A DNA stretch of 47,312 nt, taken from Gemmatimonadota bacterium. Lineage in GTDB: Bacteria > Gemmatimonadota > Gemmatimonadetes > Palauibacterales > Palauibacteraceae. Positions 17,449-25,351 of this stretch are shown here, piece by piece. Both the position numbers and the translations under genes were made by a program. The stretch's first letter is position 1. Each line of letters begins with the position of its first letter. The notes below the pieces were generated by a model. That model saw only the letters and a list, made by a program, of their open reading frames with translations. It was not told the origin of the DNA and ran no database searches. The stretch covers positions 1-47,312 of the forward strand of contig JAMJQL010000070.1 in assembly GCA_023554245.1 (NCBI GenBank), written 5' to 3'.

Positions 17449-18296
17449 CGGTCGCCTCCGGGTTGGGTTTCATTCGGTTGGAGCGGAATCGTGCCGATCG
17501 GCCGACGGGCCTCGAAGATCGTGAGTCGATCCCAGCCCGCACGCGAGGCGTGTGCCGACCCGTCGGTGATTCCCTGGGTGAAGTGTTCCGGTGCGTGCGA
17601 GTCGGATCCGAGCGTGAGAAACGGAACCCCCTCTTCGCGCGCCCAGGTGAGGATCGACTCGTCCGGATAGGGAGCGCGTGGCCACTGTGCGCAGCCCGAC
17701 GTGTTGACCTCGATCCCGATCCCCGCCCGACCCATCCCGGCCAGCACCGAACGGATCGGCGCCTCCAGCGAGGAAGGCGCGAACTCTCCATATGCCCGGT
17801 GGCCATATCGCTTGACCAGGTCGAAGTGGGCCACCGCATCGAACGTGCCCCACTCCACCAGTTCGTGCAGCGCCTCGAAGTACCGCCCGTACGCCGCTTC
17901 CAGAGGCCGGTCCCGGAAGAACTCCGACGCATTGGGACCCGACACGTCGATTCCATCCACGTCGTGGAGCGATCCGAGGATGAAGTCGAACGGAAGTGAT
18001 TCGGCGAGGCGATCGAGCGGATCAGTCCACTCCGGCCGATAGGCGAACTCTGCCCCGAACCGGATCGTGAGTTCCGGAAATCGGCTACGGGCCCGCACGA
18101 CGGACTCGAGCACGCGCTCGAATCGTCGCACCGCTTCCTCGAAGTCCACGACCCAGCTGCCGTCTTCCCTCAGCGCTTCCACGTGATTCGTGACGCAGAT
18201 CTCCAGGATTCCCGCACGCCGGGCCGCCTCGCAGTGCTCGACGAGCGGGCGCGCACCATCGGATGAGTGCTCGTCGTGAAAATGGTAGTTGATCAT
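17445..18296 (-). CDS. hisJ: PHP-family histidinol-phosphatase (HisJ/HisK type)
   Basis: A 283-residue PHP-domain phosphoesterase. Metal-binding motifs are visible in order: HFHDEHS near residues 5-11, TNHVEA, FGAEFAY, GSLHD, AHFDLVKRYGH, and GSDSHAPEH near the C-terminus. Within a his operon whose HisB lacks a HAD domain, histidinol-phosphatase is the expected role, as for Bacillus HisJ. The ATG at 18296 overlaps hisC by four bases. The start region is secure because the first metal motif begins at residue 5. Confidence 0.93.
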   Translation of the reverse strand: MINYHFHDEHSSDGARPLVEHCEAARRAGILEICVTNHVEALREDGSWVVDFEEAVRRFERVLESVVRARSRFPELTIRFGAEFAYRPEWTDPLDRLAESLPFDFILGSLHDVDGIDVSGPNASEFFRDRPLEAAYGRYFEALHELVEWGTFDAVAHFDLVKRYGHRAYGEFAPSSLEAPIRSVLAGMGRAGIGIEVNTSGCAQWPRAPYPDESILTWAREEGVPFLTLGSDSHAPEHFTQGITDGSAHASRAGWDRLTIFEARRPIGTIPLQPNETQPGGDR

Positions 18297-19351
18297 GCGG
18301 ACAGCTCCTGCCGCAGCGCGGCGAGGAAGGCATCGTTCTCGGGCGGCGTGCCAACGGTAACCCTCAGGGCGCCTTCGAGCCCGGGCATGCGACTCCGATC
18401 TCGCACCACGACACCGTGCCTCCCTGCGAGTCGTGATTGGATTCTCGAGGCGTCCGGGACGAAGAAGCAGACGAAGTTCGCATCCGAGGGCAGTGAACGG
18501 AGTCCGAGTCCGGACAGACCTTCCCTCAGCCGGTCGCGCTCGGCGGAGATTCTCGCGATCCGTTCGTCGACCACCGACTCGCATTCCAGCGCTTCGAGCG
18601 CGGCCTGGGCGGCGAGAGCCGATAGGGGATAAGGAAGGCCCACCCGGTCCATGGCGTCCACGAGCTCCGTCGAGCCGACCAGGTAGCCTGCCCGGGCGCC
18701 GGCCAGGCCCCACGCCTTCGACAGCGTCCGGATCACGACCAGTCGCTCGCTTGCGCCCGTTCCTCCCGCTTCTCGGGCGAGCGAGAAGCTCTCGCCGGCG
18801 AATTCGACGTAGGCTTCGTCCACGGCGAGGACGCCATCGATGTTTTCCAGGAGATCCAGAATCCGCTCTTTCGACAGCAGATTTCCGGTCGGATTGTTGG
18901 GCGAGCAGAGAATACAGAGTTTCGCGCCAAGGCTGGCCTCGCGCGCGGCGACCGAATCCAGGTCGAAAGACTCATCGAGGCGGAATTCCCTGATGGAGCC
19001 GGCTTGAGCCTGAATCCGCTGGGCATACACGCCGTAGCTGGGTGAGGGGATCGCTACCGGCGCCCCCGGCTCGGTCAGGGTTCGCACGAGGAGGTCGATC
19101 GCCGCGTCCGAGCCATTGCCCAGCCACAGGCGCGACGGCTCGATCCGGAGCCGCCCTGCGATGGCACGCCGCAATTCACGATTCGCGGGGTCCGGGTAAC
19201 GATGCAGCTCCGCATCATCATCCGCGATGGGACTGCCGAACGCATTCTCGTTCGCGTCGAGGAGGATTCCTCCCGAGTGCTCCGATCGCGCGGTGACGTA
19301 TGCCGGGACGTCCGCCACGTGAGGCCGAACCAGCTCCCGAATCACGCTCAC
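18293..19351 (-). CDS. hisC: Histidinol-phosphate aminotransferase
   Basis: A 352-residue fold-type I PLP enzyme. LDANENAFGSP near the start, RYPDP, CSPNNPTGN, DEAYVEFAG, and the PLP lysine K212 in TLSKAWGLAGARAGY are all present. It moves the amino group from glutamate to imidazole acetol phosphate. The start is GTG at 19351, overlapping the hisD stop by four bases. Confidence 0.97.
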   Translation of the reverse strand: MSVIRELVRPHVADVPAYVTARSEHSGGILLDANENAFGSPIADDDAELHRYPDPANRELRRAIAGRLRIEPSRLWLGNGSDAAIDLLVRTLTEPGAPVAIPSPSYGVYAQRIQAQAGSIREFRLDESFDLDSVAAREASLGAKLCILCSPNNPTGNLLSKERILDLLENIDGVLAVDEAYVEFAGESFSLAREAGGTGASERLVVIRTLSKAWGLAGARAGYLVGSTELVDAMDRVGLPYPLSALAAQAALEALECESVVDERIARISAERDRLREGLSGLGLRSLPSDANFVCFFVPDASRIQSRLAGRHGVVVRDRSRMPGLEGALRVTVGTPPENDAFLAALRQELSA

Positions 19352-20721
19352 GAGGTCACCGGCCGACTGTCGGGGAATCGGGCGCGAATCGAGGCGGCAT
19401 GCGCCGGCAGACCCTCCCAGAGCGCCAGGGTTTCGATCGTCGGACCGAGCTCCTCCAGCCCCTCCCGGCTCAGTTGCTGGACCTGCAGCCAGCGTCCGAA
19501 ATCGGCCACGCCGAGTCCGGAGCAGGCCCGCGCGCGTCGCCGGGTGGGCAGAACGTGATTGGTCCCGCTCGCGTAGTCGCCGGCGGCTACCGGGGTCCAC
19601 GGTCCGAGGAACACCGACCCTGCATGACGAATCGTGGCGAGATCCCGCCGTGGCTCGCGGCGCAGAACGACCAGGTGTTCGCCCGCGAGCTCGTTCACCC
19701 ATGCTGCCCCGACGGAATCGGATTCCGCGCAGAGAATCGCCGACCTGGCGAGGCTCTCCCTGGCAGCCGCTCCCGGTGCGTCCGCTCCGGCGTCTGCCCC
19801 CTGTCCGGCATCGAGTTCCTCGAGCGCCAGCCGTACTTCCTCGACCGTGGCGTGGGCTTGCAGCGCATTCAGCTCCTCGGCCCGTTCAACGGAATCGGAG
19901 AACACGCAGGCCGAGATCGAGTCGGGACCGTGCTCGCACTGTGCAACCAGCTCTGCGGCCACGAGTCGTGGATCGGCGGATGAGTCGGCCCAGACGACGA
20001 CCTCCGAGGGGCCTGCCGGGAGGTCGATCTCCACCTCTGCGAAGAGGGCGAGCTTGGCTTCGTTCACCCACGCGCTTCCCGGTCCGAAAATCTTGTCCAC
20101 CTGACGGATCGTCTCCGTTCCGAGGGCCATTGCCGCGATCGCCTGCGCCCCTCCGACGGCGAACAGTTCGTCCACTTCGAGCAGCGCGCAGGCGGCCATC
20201 ACTGACTCCGGAGGAAGGCCGTCAGGTCCCGCGGGACAGCAGAGAGCGATCTCACGCACGCCTGCGAGGCGCGCCGGAATCGCGGACATGAGCACGCTCG
20301 ACGGGTAGGCCGCCCGTCCGCCGGGTGCATAGACGCCGATGCGGTCCATCGGACGAAACTCTCGCCAGGCAGTGACGCCGGGCATGATCTGCACGGCGGG
20401 CTCGTCGCCGACCTGTCCCTCGTGGAAGCGCCTGATGTTGCGCGCTGCGACATCGAGGGCCGTCCGACGTTCTTCGGGCAGCCGGGCGAGAGCGGCATCG
20501 CAGGCGGCCCGGGGCACCAGCAGCGAATCCGGTCGCCCGCTTTCGTACCGCTCGGCGAGATCCAAGAGGGCGGCGTCTCCCTCATTCCGGACTCGTTCGA
20601 TGATCTCCTGGACCGACCCACGAATGAGCCGGTCGTCATCGGTCCGGCCACCCGCCTTCACCCAGGCTTGCGCCGACTCGCCGGTCAGTACGGGAATCGG
20701 ACCTCCGCTCGCACCGCTCAT
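19348..20721 (-). CDS. hisD: Histidinol dehydrogenase
   Basis: A 457-residue enzyme for the last two oxidations, histidinol to histidine, with NAD and zinc. Typical segments are DRIGVYAPGGRAAYPSSVLM, GGAQAIAAMALGTE, VDKIFGPGSAWVNEAK, DLPAGPSEV and the zinc-site AQCEHGPDS. Length is somewhat above the usual ~430 because of an N-terminal extension and a short Ala/Gly/Asp-rich insert (AGQGADAGADAPG) near residue 310. ATG at 20721 overlaps hisG as ATGA. Confidence 0.97.
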   Translation of the reverse strand: MSGASGGPIPVLTGESAQAWVKAGGRTDDDRLIRGSVQEIIERVRNEGDAALLDLAERYESGRPDSLLVPRAACDAALARLPEERRTALDVAARNIRRFHEGQVGDEPAVQIMPGVTAWREFRPMDRIGVYAPGGRAAYPSSVLMSAIPARLAGVREIALCCPAGPDGLPPESVMAACALLEVDELFAVGGAQAIAAMALGTETIRQVDKIFGPGSAWVNEAKLALFAEVEIDLPAGPSEVVVWADSSADPRLVAAELVAQCEHGPDSISACVFSDSVERAEELNALQAHATVEEVRLALEELDAGQGADAGADAPGAAARESLARSAILCAESDSVGAAWVNELAGEHLVVLRREPRRDLATIRHAGSVFLGPWTPVAAGDYASGTNHVLPTRRRARACSGLGVADFGRWLQVQQLSREGLEELGPTIETLALWEGLPAHAASIRARFPDSRPVTS

Positions 20722-21596
20722 CGCATCACCTTTTCGACGGGCAACACGAGAATCTCCGTTGCACCGGCTTCCTTGAGCCGCTCCATCGCCTCCCAGAACA
20801 CCTCCTCCTGCGCGGCGGCGTGCACCGCGACCATTCCGCTGTCCGCGAGCGGCACCACCGTGGGGCTCCTCATGCCGGGCAGAATCTCCCTGATGCGCGG
20901 CAGAGCCTCACGGGGGGCGTTGAGGGTCACGTACTTCAGGCGGCGCGCGGTCAGCAGCCCATCGAGCCGGACCCGGAGCCGCTTGACGAGTGCCGAGCGT
21001 CCGGAGCCTTCGTCCAATCCGGGACTCGCCACCAGCCATGCCTCGGAGTCCCACACGTCCCCGATCTGCCTCAGGTCGTGAATTCTCAGGGTGGTACCGG
21101 TCGAAACCAGATCGCATATCGCGTCGGCGACATCCAGGGCGGGCGCGATTTCCGCGCCCCCGGCCAGCTCGACGATCTCGGCTCCGATCTGCTCCTCGTC
21201 CAGATATCGGGCCAGAGAAACCGGGTGGGTCGTGGCGATCCGGGCACCCTCGAGCTCGGATGGCGACCGGATCGAGGCGTTTGCAGGGACGGCCAGTGTG
21301 AGCGTGCAGAACCCGAACCCGAGCGGAACCAGTCGATCGACCTCAGCCCGCTTCTCATGAATGACGTTGAGGCCCACGATTCCCAGATCGGCCACGCCGT
21401 CGGCCACGTACTCGGGGATGTCGTCATCTCGCAGGAAGAGAAGCTCGACAGGGAAATTCCGGCACCGGGTGAACAGGCGTCTCTCGTGATCTTCGAACTC
21501 GAGACCGATGTCCTTGAGCAGTTCCAGGCTGTAGCCGGTCAGCCGACCGTTGCTCTGGACCGCGATTCTGAGGCTCTCGCCGTTCCTGCGGGGCAT
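20718..21596 (-). CDS. hisG: ATP phosphoribosyltransferase, long form
   Basis: A 292-residue HisG_L enzyme for the committed first step (ATP plus PRPP). RIAVQSNGRL, DDIPEYVADGVADLGIVG, the PRPP site in DAICDLVSTGTTLR, and a C-terminal ACT-like regulatory domain (PTVVPLADSGMVAVHAA, ending ATEILVLPVEKVM) are visible. The long form is inhibited directly by histidine and does not need HisZ. The ATG at 21596 has AGGAG seven bases upstream. First structural gene of the operon, 48 bases downstream of the attenuator U run. Confidence 0.97.
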   Translation of the reverse strand: MPRRNGESLRIAVQSNGRLTGYSLELLKDIGLEFEDHERRLFTRCRNFPVELLFLRDDDIPEYVADGVADLGIVGLNVIHEKRAEVDRLVPLGFGFCTLTLAVPANASIRSPSELEGARIATTHPVSLARYLDEEQIGAEIVELAGGAEIAPALDVADAICDLVSTGTTLRIHDLRQIGDVWDSEAWLVASPGLDEGSGRSALVKRLRVRLDGLLTARRLKYVTLNAPREALPRIREILPGMRSPTVVPLADSGMVAVHAAAQEEVFWEAMERLKEAGATEILVLPVEKVMR

Positions 21597-21644
21597 CTGT
21601 CGCTCCTGTGAGTATCGTGTGTCACGCCCGTCGCATGGGGGCAC

Positions 21645-21674
21645 AAAAAAAGCGCCCGCTGCTGAAGCGGGCGC
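21645..21674 (-). terminator. Intrinsic terminator in the hisG leader (attenuator)
   Basis: Read on the minus strand, GCGCCCGCT (21674-21666), loop TCAGC, AGCGGGCGC (21660-21652), then seven T residues (21651-21645). The stem is nine perfect pairs, eight of them G-C apart from one A-T, and the U run is immediate. It sits upstream of hisG and downstream of a His-rich leader ORF, so it can control entry into the operon rather than end the previous gene. Confidence 0.9.
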
Positions 21675-21707
21675 CTTCTGGCTGTCTCGTCACATCTGCG
21701 GCTCAGC
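21661..21707 (-). promoter_or_regulatory. Candidate antiterminator pairing of the his attenuator
   Basis: GCTGAGC (21707-21701), directly after the leader stop codon, can pair with GCTTCAGC (21668-21661) by seven base pairs with one bulged U. The second strand comprises three bases of the terminator's 5' arm plus its loop, so the two structures exclude each other. A ribosome paused at the leader stop would mask the first strand; one stalled at the His codons would leave it free. The structural logic is read from sequence; its use in the cell is inferred. Confidence 0.55.
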
Positions 21708-21782
21708 TCACGGGCACACGCCTCCGAATCCACGCTTCGCGTGGTGGGGATGATGGTCGTGTGCGGCTCGCCAATCGCTCAT
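21708..21782 (-). CDS. hisL: His operon leader peptide
   Basis: A 24-codon ORF too short for ordinary gene calling: ATG at 21782, TGA at 21710-21708. It begins MSDWRAA, then HDHHPHH (codons 8-14; bases 21761-21741), then AKRGFGGVCP. Five histidines in seven codons is the signature of a ribosome-mediated histidine attenuator. AGGA stands seven bases before the ATG. The stop is followed after 33 bases by an intrinsic terminator, then hisG. A local hairpin CCACGC-GAA-GCGTGG (21744-21730) covers the last two His codons and may act as a pause or competitor structure. The peptide itself is not expected to have a function. Confidence 0.88.
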   Translation of the reverse strand: MSDWRAAHDHHPHHAKRGFGGVCP

Positions 21783-21788
21783 GCCCAA

Positions 21789-21817
21789 TTCCTATCGCTT
21801 TCCGGTTCGTGAGTCAA
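21789..21817 (-). promoter_or_regulatory. Candidate sigma70-type promoter of the his operon
   Basis: On the minus strand, TTGACT (21817-21812) is five of six to the -35 consensus; a 17-base spacer leads to TAGGAA (21794-21789), a weak -10. Transcription would begin near 21782, at the leader ATG itself. The AGGA in the -10 box would otherwise serve as ribosome site, so either the leader message is leaderless or an upstream promoter (or read-through from the preceding gene) is used. Confidence 0.4.
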
Positions 21818-21852
21818 CCGCCCGCAATCCCGGCGCGCCCCTCGCGAGGCGA

Positions 21853-23520
21853 TCACATGCCCGCGTAGCGGACGCCCGCGAGATCGGCGGTGTCCCGGTG
21901 CCATGTCGAGAGATCCCGCAGCTCGAAGTCTTCGAGCGCCGGGTGTCCGCACGCTCGGGCGAGCACCTGCATCAGCTCGACCGACGATTCCAGGAACCGG
22001 GCGAGTTGGCGTGCAGACGCCTCGATTGCGAGTCGTGCGCGAAGCGACTCCTTCTGCGTCGCGATGCCCACGGGGCAGTTGTTGGTATGACACGCCCGCA
22101 TGGCCAGACAACCGATCGCCTGGAGTGCCGAGTTGGCGATCGCGATTCCGTCGGCGCCGAGGGCGAGTGCCTTGACGAAGTCCGATTCGGTCCTCAGCCC
22201 GCCTGTTACAATCAGCGTAACTCCACTGGCCTCACGTGCGTCGAGGTGCTTTCGAGCGCGGGCCAGGGCCGGAATCGTCGGCACCGAGATATTGTTCCGG
22301 AACACATCGGGAGCGGCACCGGTCGCCCCGCCGCGGCCATCGAGAATCACGTAGTCGACACCGACTTCCAGCGCGAAGTCCAGGTCCTCCTCGATGTGCT
22401 GGGCGGACATCTTGAATCCGATCGGGATGCCTCCCGTCGCGTCCCTGACTTCTTCGGCCACCGCGGCAAAATCCGCCGGGGTCTCGAGATCGGGGAACCG
22501 ACCTGGACTCACTGCGTCCTGACCTTCCGAGATTCCGCGGACTTCCGCGATCTGCGCCGTGACCTTGTGCCCCGGCAGATGGCCGCCGGTGCCTGTCTTG
22601 GCGCCCTGACCGGCCTTGAAGTGGAACGCCTGGCACAGCTTCACCTTTTCCAGGTCCCAGCCGAATCGTCCCGACGCGAGCTCGTACAGGTAGCGACTGT
22701 TCGCCGCCTGCTCATCAGGCAGCATGCCGCCCTCTCCCGAGCAGATTCCTGTGCCTGCCAGCTCTGCTCCGCGTGCGAGCGCCGTCTTGGCTTCGGCGCT
22801 CAGGGCGCCGAAGCTCATGTCGCTGACGAAGATGGGAATCTCGAACCGAAGCGGCCGCCCCGAATGCGGCCCCAGGACGAGTTCCGTCCGTACTTCGGCG
22901 TCATCGGCGAGAGGACGACGCGCGAGCTGAGCGGTCAGAACCTGAATGTGATCCCAGCGGGGAAGCTCTGTGAGAGGAACGCCCATCGCCGACACGGGCC
23001 CGTGGTGTCCCGTTCTCGACAGGCCTTCGCGGGCCAGTTGCCGGATGTGACGGTTGAACGGCTCTTCGGGGGTGCCATGGATGTCGTCGTAGAGACCCAG
23101 ATACTCGTCGCGGCGATAGGGTTGCGGGTGCTCCTCGGCCCACTGCCGAATCTCTTCCGCATCCACCGAGACCGTGTCGGCGTCCCGGTCGATCCACGCC
23201 GTGAACCGATGCAACGTCTCCTCGTTCTCGTATTCACTCGCGCCCGAGTCGATCCGATAATCCCAGAAGTGCAATCCGCAGATGAGATTCTCCCCATCTA
23301 CGTGACCGTCCGACAGCAGGGCCCCCCGGTGAAGACAGCGGCCGTAAAGAACGGAGACCCTGTCATCGAAGCGGACGACCACGAGGTCCACTTCTCCGAC
23401 CCTGGCGTACGCCGGCACCCGGTCGTCCAGTTCGCTCCAGGTAGCCACTACTTCGGAACGGGCGGGCGACTTCGTTTTCACTTCATCTTCCCCCGAATCA
23501 GAGTCGACTGCGGCCTTCAT
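21853..23520 (-). CDS. Rieske [2Fe-2S] domain fused to FMN-binding glutamate synthase-like domain
   Basis: A 555-residue two-part protein. Residues ~25-110 are a Rieske domain with C62-x-H64 and C81-x2-H84 (CLHRGA and CGLHFWDY), the exact 2Fe-2S ligand pattern. Residues ~170-540 match the glutamate synthase FMN/Fe-S domain: VSDMSFGALS, CSGEGG, KLCQAFHFKAGQGAKTGTGGHLPG, ILDGRGGATGAAPDVFRN, and ACHTNNCPVGIATQ, the last holding the cluster cysteines. There is no glutaminase or GXGXG domain, so it is a GltB2-like oxidoreductase, not a complete GOGAT. The Rieske domain may be its electron entry. It lies upstream of the his leader on the same strand and diverges from the M48 gene. Confidence 0.88.
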   Translation of the reverse strand: MKAAVDSDSGEDEVKTKSPARSEVVATWSELDDRVPAYARVGEVDLVVVRFDDRVSVLYGRCLHRGALLSDGHVDGENLICGLHFWDYRIDSGASEYENEETLHRFTAWIDRDADTVSVDAEEIRQWAEEHPQPYRRDEYLGLYDDIHGTPEEPFNRHIRQLAREGLSRTGHHGPVSAMGVPLTELPRWDHIQVLTAQLARRPLADDAEVRTELVLGPHSGRPLRFEIPIFVSDMSFGALSAEAKTALARGAELAGTGICSGEGGMLPDEQAANSRYLYELASGRFGWDLEKVKLCQAFHFKAGQGAKTGTGGHLPGHKVTAQIAEVRGISEGQDAVSPGRFPDLETPADFAAVAEEVRDATGGIPIGFKMSAQHIEEDLDFALEVGVDYVILDGRGGATGAAPDVFRNNISVPTIPALARARKHLDAREASGVTLIVTGGLRTESDFVKALALGADGIAIANSALQAIGCLAMRACHTNNCPVGIATQKESLRARLAIEASARQLARFLESSVELMQVLARACGHPALEDFELRDLSTWHRDTADLAGVRYAGM

Positions 23521-23682
23521 CCTGCGATATCGTAAGCAGGAGTGGGCCTTCAGCGCAGGTGCCGTTTCCTCTGGACCGGATCAGACCGGAGGGGTGTGTT
23601 TTAGCGCACCGTCTCGAGTATCTTGACCTGCGGCGCCGCAAACGGCCGGATTCATAGGCATAACTGGAGCAGGCTCGAGCAA

Positions 23683-25155
23683 ATGATGAGAGGAATCAAC
23701 CCCAGGCCGAGCATGAGATTCGTGCGACACCTCCGCCTCGCGGTTGTCGGTGCCATGCCCATGCTGGCGGCCTGCGCCACGAACCCGGCCACCGGCGGCA
23801 GCATGCTGTCCCTGGTGAGCGAGGGCCAGGAAGTGCAGATGGGCCAGCAGTATCGGCTCGAGGTCGAACGTGAGCAGGGCCTCTATGCGGATTCTGCCCT
23901 GAACGCTTACGTGGACAGTGTCGGTCAGGCACTCGCCGCCGTGTCCGAGAGACCGGATCTCCCCTGGTCCTTCGGTGTCGTCGACGACCCGGTTGTAAAC
24001 GCGTTCGCCCTGCCGGGAGGACCGATCTACCTGGCCCGCGGCATCATGGCGCACTTCAATTCCGAGGCGGAACTGGCCTCGGTCCTCGGCCACGAGATCG
24101 GACACGTAACGGCGCGACACATTGTCGAACAGATGAGTCGTCAGCAGATCGCCCAGCTCGGCCTGATCGCCAGCATGATCGCGGTGCCCGACCTCATGCC
24201 CTATTCCGAGAGTCTGTCAGGTGCGCTTGGAGTCGTATTCCTGAAGTTCGGTCGGGACGACGAGTCCCAGTCGGACGAGCTTGGATTCCGCTACATGACA
24301 CGTCTCGGCTACGATCCGCAGGGAGCCGTGGACATGTTCGAAATCCTCGATCGACAGGGTGAAGGATCGGGCCGTGCCATTCCCGAATGGGCATCGACCC
24401 ACCCGGATCCGGGCAACCGGATCGCCGCTGCTCGGCAGCGGATTGAGACGAGCGGGATTCGCGAAGGGAAGATCCTGCGCGATGAGTATCTTCAGAGAAT
24501 CGAGGGACTCGTGTGGGGGGAAGACCCTCGGGAGGGTTACTTCCTCGGGCAGCGGTTCCTGCATCCTGAGCTGGCATTCGAGTTCACGCTTCCCGAGGGG
24601 TGGGCGAAGCGCAACTCGAAGACGGCGGTGCTCGCCGGAAGCCCGGAGAAGGATGCGATGTTCCAGTTGACCGCCAGCGCCGGGTCTCCCGAGCAGGCGG
24701 CGGAAGCGTTCTTTTCCCGTGACGGCATCACGCGGACCGGTATCGCCCGCCAATCGGTCAACGGGCTCCCGGCAGTGGTGGCCACGTGGTCCACGACTAC
24801 GCGGCAGGGAGTGATCGAAGGAATCGCGAGCTTCGTGAAGCATGGTGATCTCACCTACGAGCTGCTCGGATACGCCTCTTCGTCGCGGATCGGTCGCTAT
24901 GCGGCGTCGCTTGAGCGCACCCTCAACAGCTTCGCTCCTCTCACCGATCCCACCCTGCTCACCGTGGAGCCAAAGCGCATCGAGCTGGTCCGGCTGCAAG
25001 AGACGATGACCGGGGAGGAATTCGTGGCCCGCTACCCGTCCACGGTGCCCGGGGAAGACGTCTTCCGAATCAACGGCATGCGTTCTTCGGATCGCATCGA
25101 GGCAGGGACGTTGCTGAAGCGCGTGACCGGCAGCGGTGGACCTGCCGGCCGGTGA
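23683..25155 (+). CDS. M48-family metalloprotease lipoprotein
   Basis: A 490-residue periplasmic zinc protease. An N-terminal signal ending MPMLAAC gives a lipidated C31. The zinc site is HEIGH (H137, E138, H141) with a third ligand near E199 in SQSDELGFRY. THPDPGNRI at about residue 245 is also typical of BepA/LoiP-like M48 proteins. The C-terminal ~190 residues form an added domain with PEGW and a late LysM-like region (EDVFRINGM, then AGTLLKRV). Quality control of outer-membrane proteins is the inferred role. ATG at 23683 is preceded by GGAGCAGG; ATG 23686 or 23713 are possible. Confidence 0.88.
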   Translation: MMRGINPRPSMRFVRHLRLAVVGAMPMLAACATNPATGGSMLSLVSEGQEVQMGQQYRLEVEREQGLYADSALNAYVDSVGQALAAVSERPDLPWSFGVVDDPVVNAFALPGGPIYLARGIMAHFNSEAELASVLGHEIGHVTARHIVEQMSRQQIAQLGLIASMIAVPDLMPYSESLSGALGVVFLKFGRDDESQSDELGFRYMTRLGYDPQGAVDMFEILDRQGEGSGRAIPEWASTHPDPGNRIAAARQRIETSGIREGKILRDEYLQRIEGLVWGEDPREGYFLGQRFLHPELAFEFTLPEGWAKRNSKTAVLAGSPEKDAMFQLTASAGSPEQAAEAFFSRDGITRTGIARQSVNGLPAVVATWSTTTRQGVIEGIASFVKHGDLTYELLGYASSSRIGRYAASLERTLNSFAPLTDPTLLTVEPKRIELVRLQETMTGEEFVARYPSTVPGEDVFRINGMRSSDRIEAGTLLKRVTGSGGPAGR

Positions 25156-25351
25156 GAGATCGACAGCGGGTGAGGGGCGGAAGAATCGGATGGGTGGCGC
25201 GCATCCTGCACTTCCGCGGGAACGCCTGAGATGACTCGGGGGCCCGGATATCGCCGGCTGCCCCGCGATAACGGCCGGATCCGGGGGAAATCGCGACTTC
25301 GTCCTGGCGGGACGAGGGCAAGCCGGAGTCCGCGTACTGAAGGAGGGACCC

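Noticed and set aside
21539-21733. An alternative 64-codon minus-strand frame through the hisG leader
   Set aside because: It lacks a ribosome site, crosses the terminator and hisG start out of frame, and has no concentrated His run; the 21782 ORF explains the region better.
21781-23535. A 584-codon open frame on the plus strand opposite the Rieske-GltS gene
   Set aside because: It is an antisense shadow; the minus-strand frame has clear Rieske and FMN-domain motifs while this one has none and is Arg/Asp/Pro rich.
23521-23682. TTGACC in the glutamate synthase/M48 divergent spacer as a -35 box
   Set aside because: No acceptable -10 hexamer is found 16-18 bases downstream.
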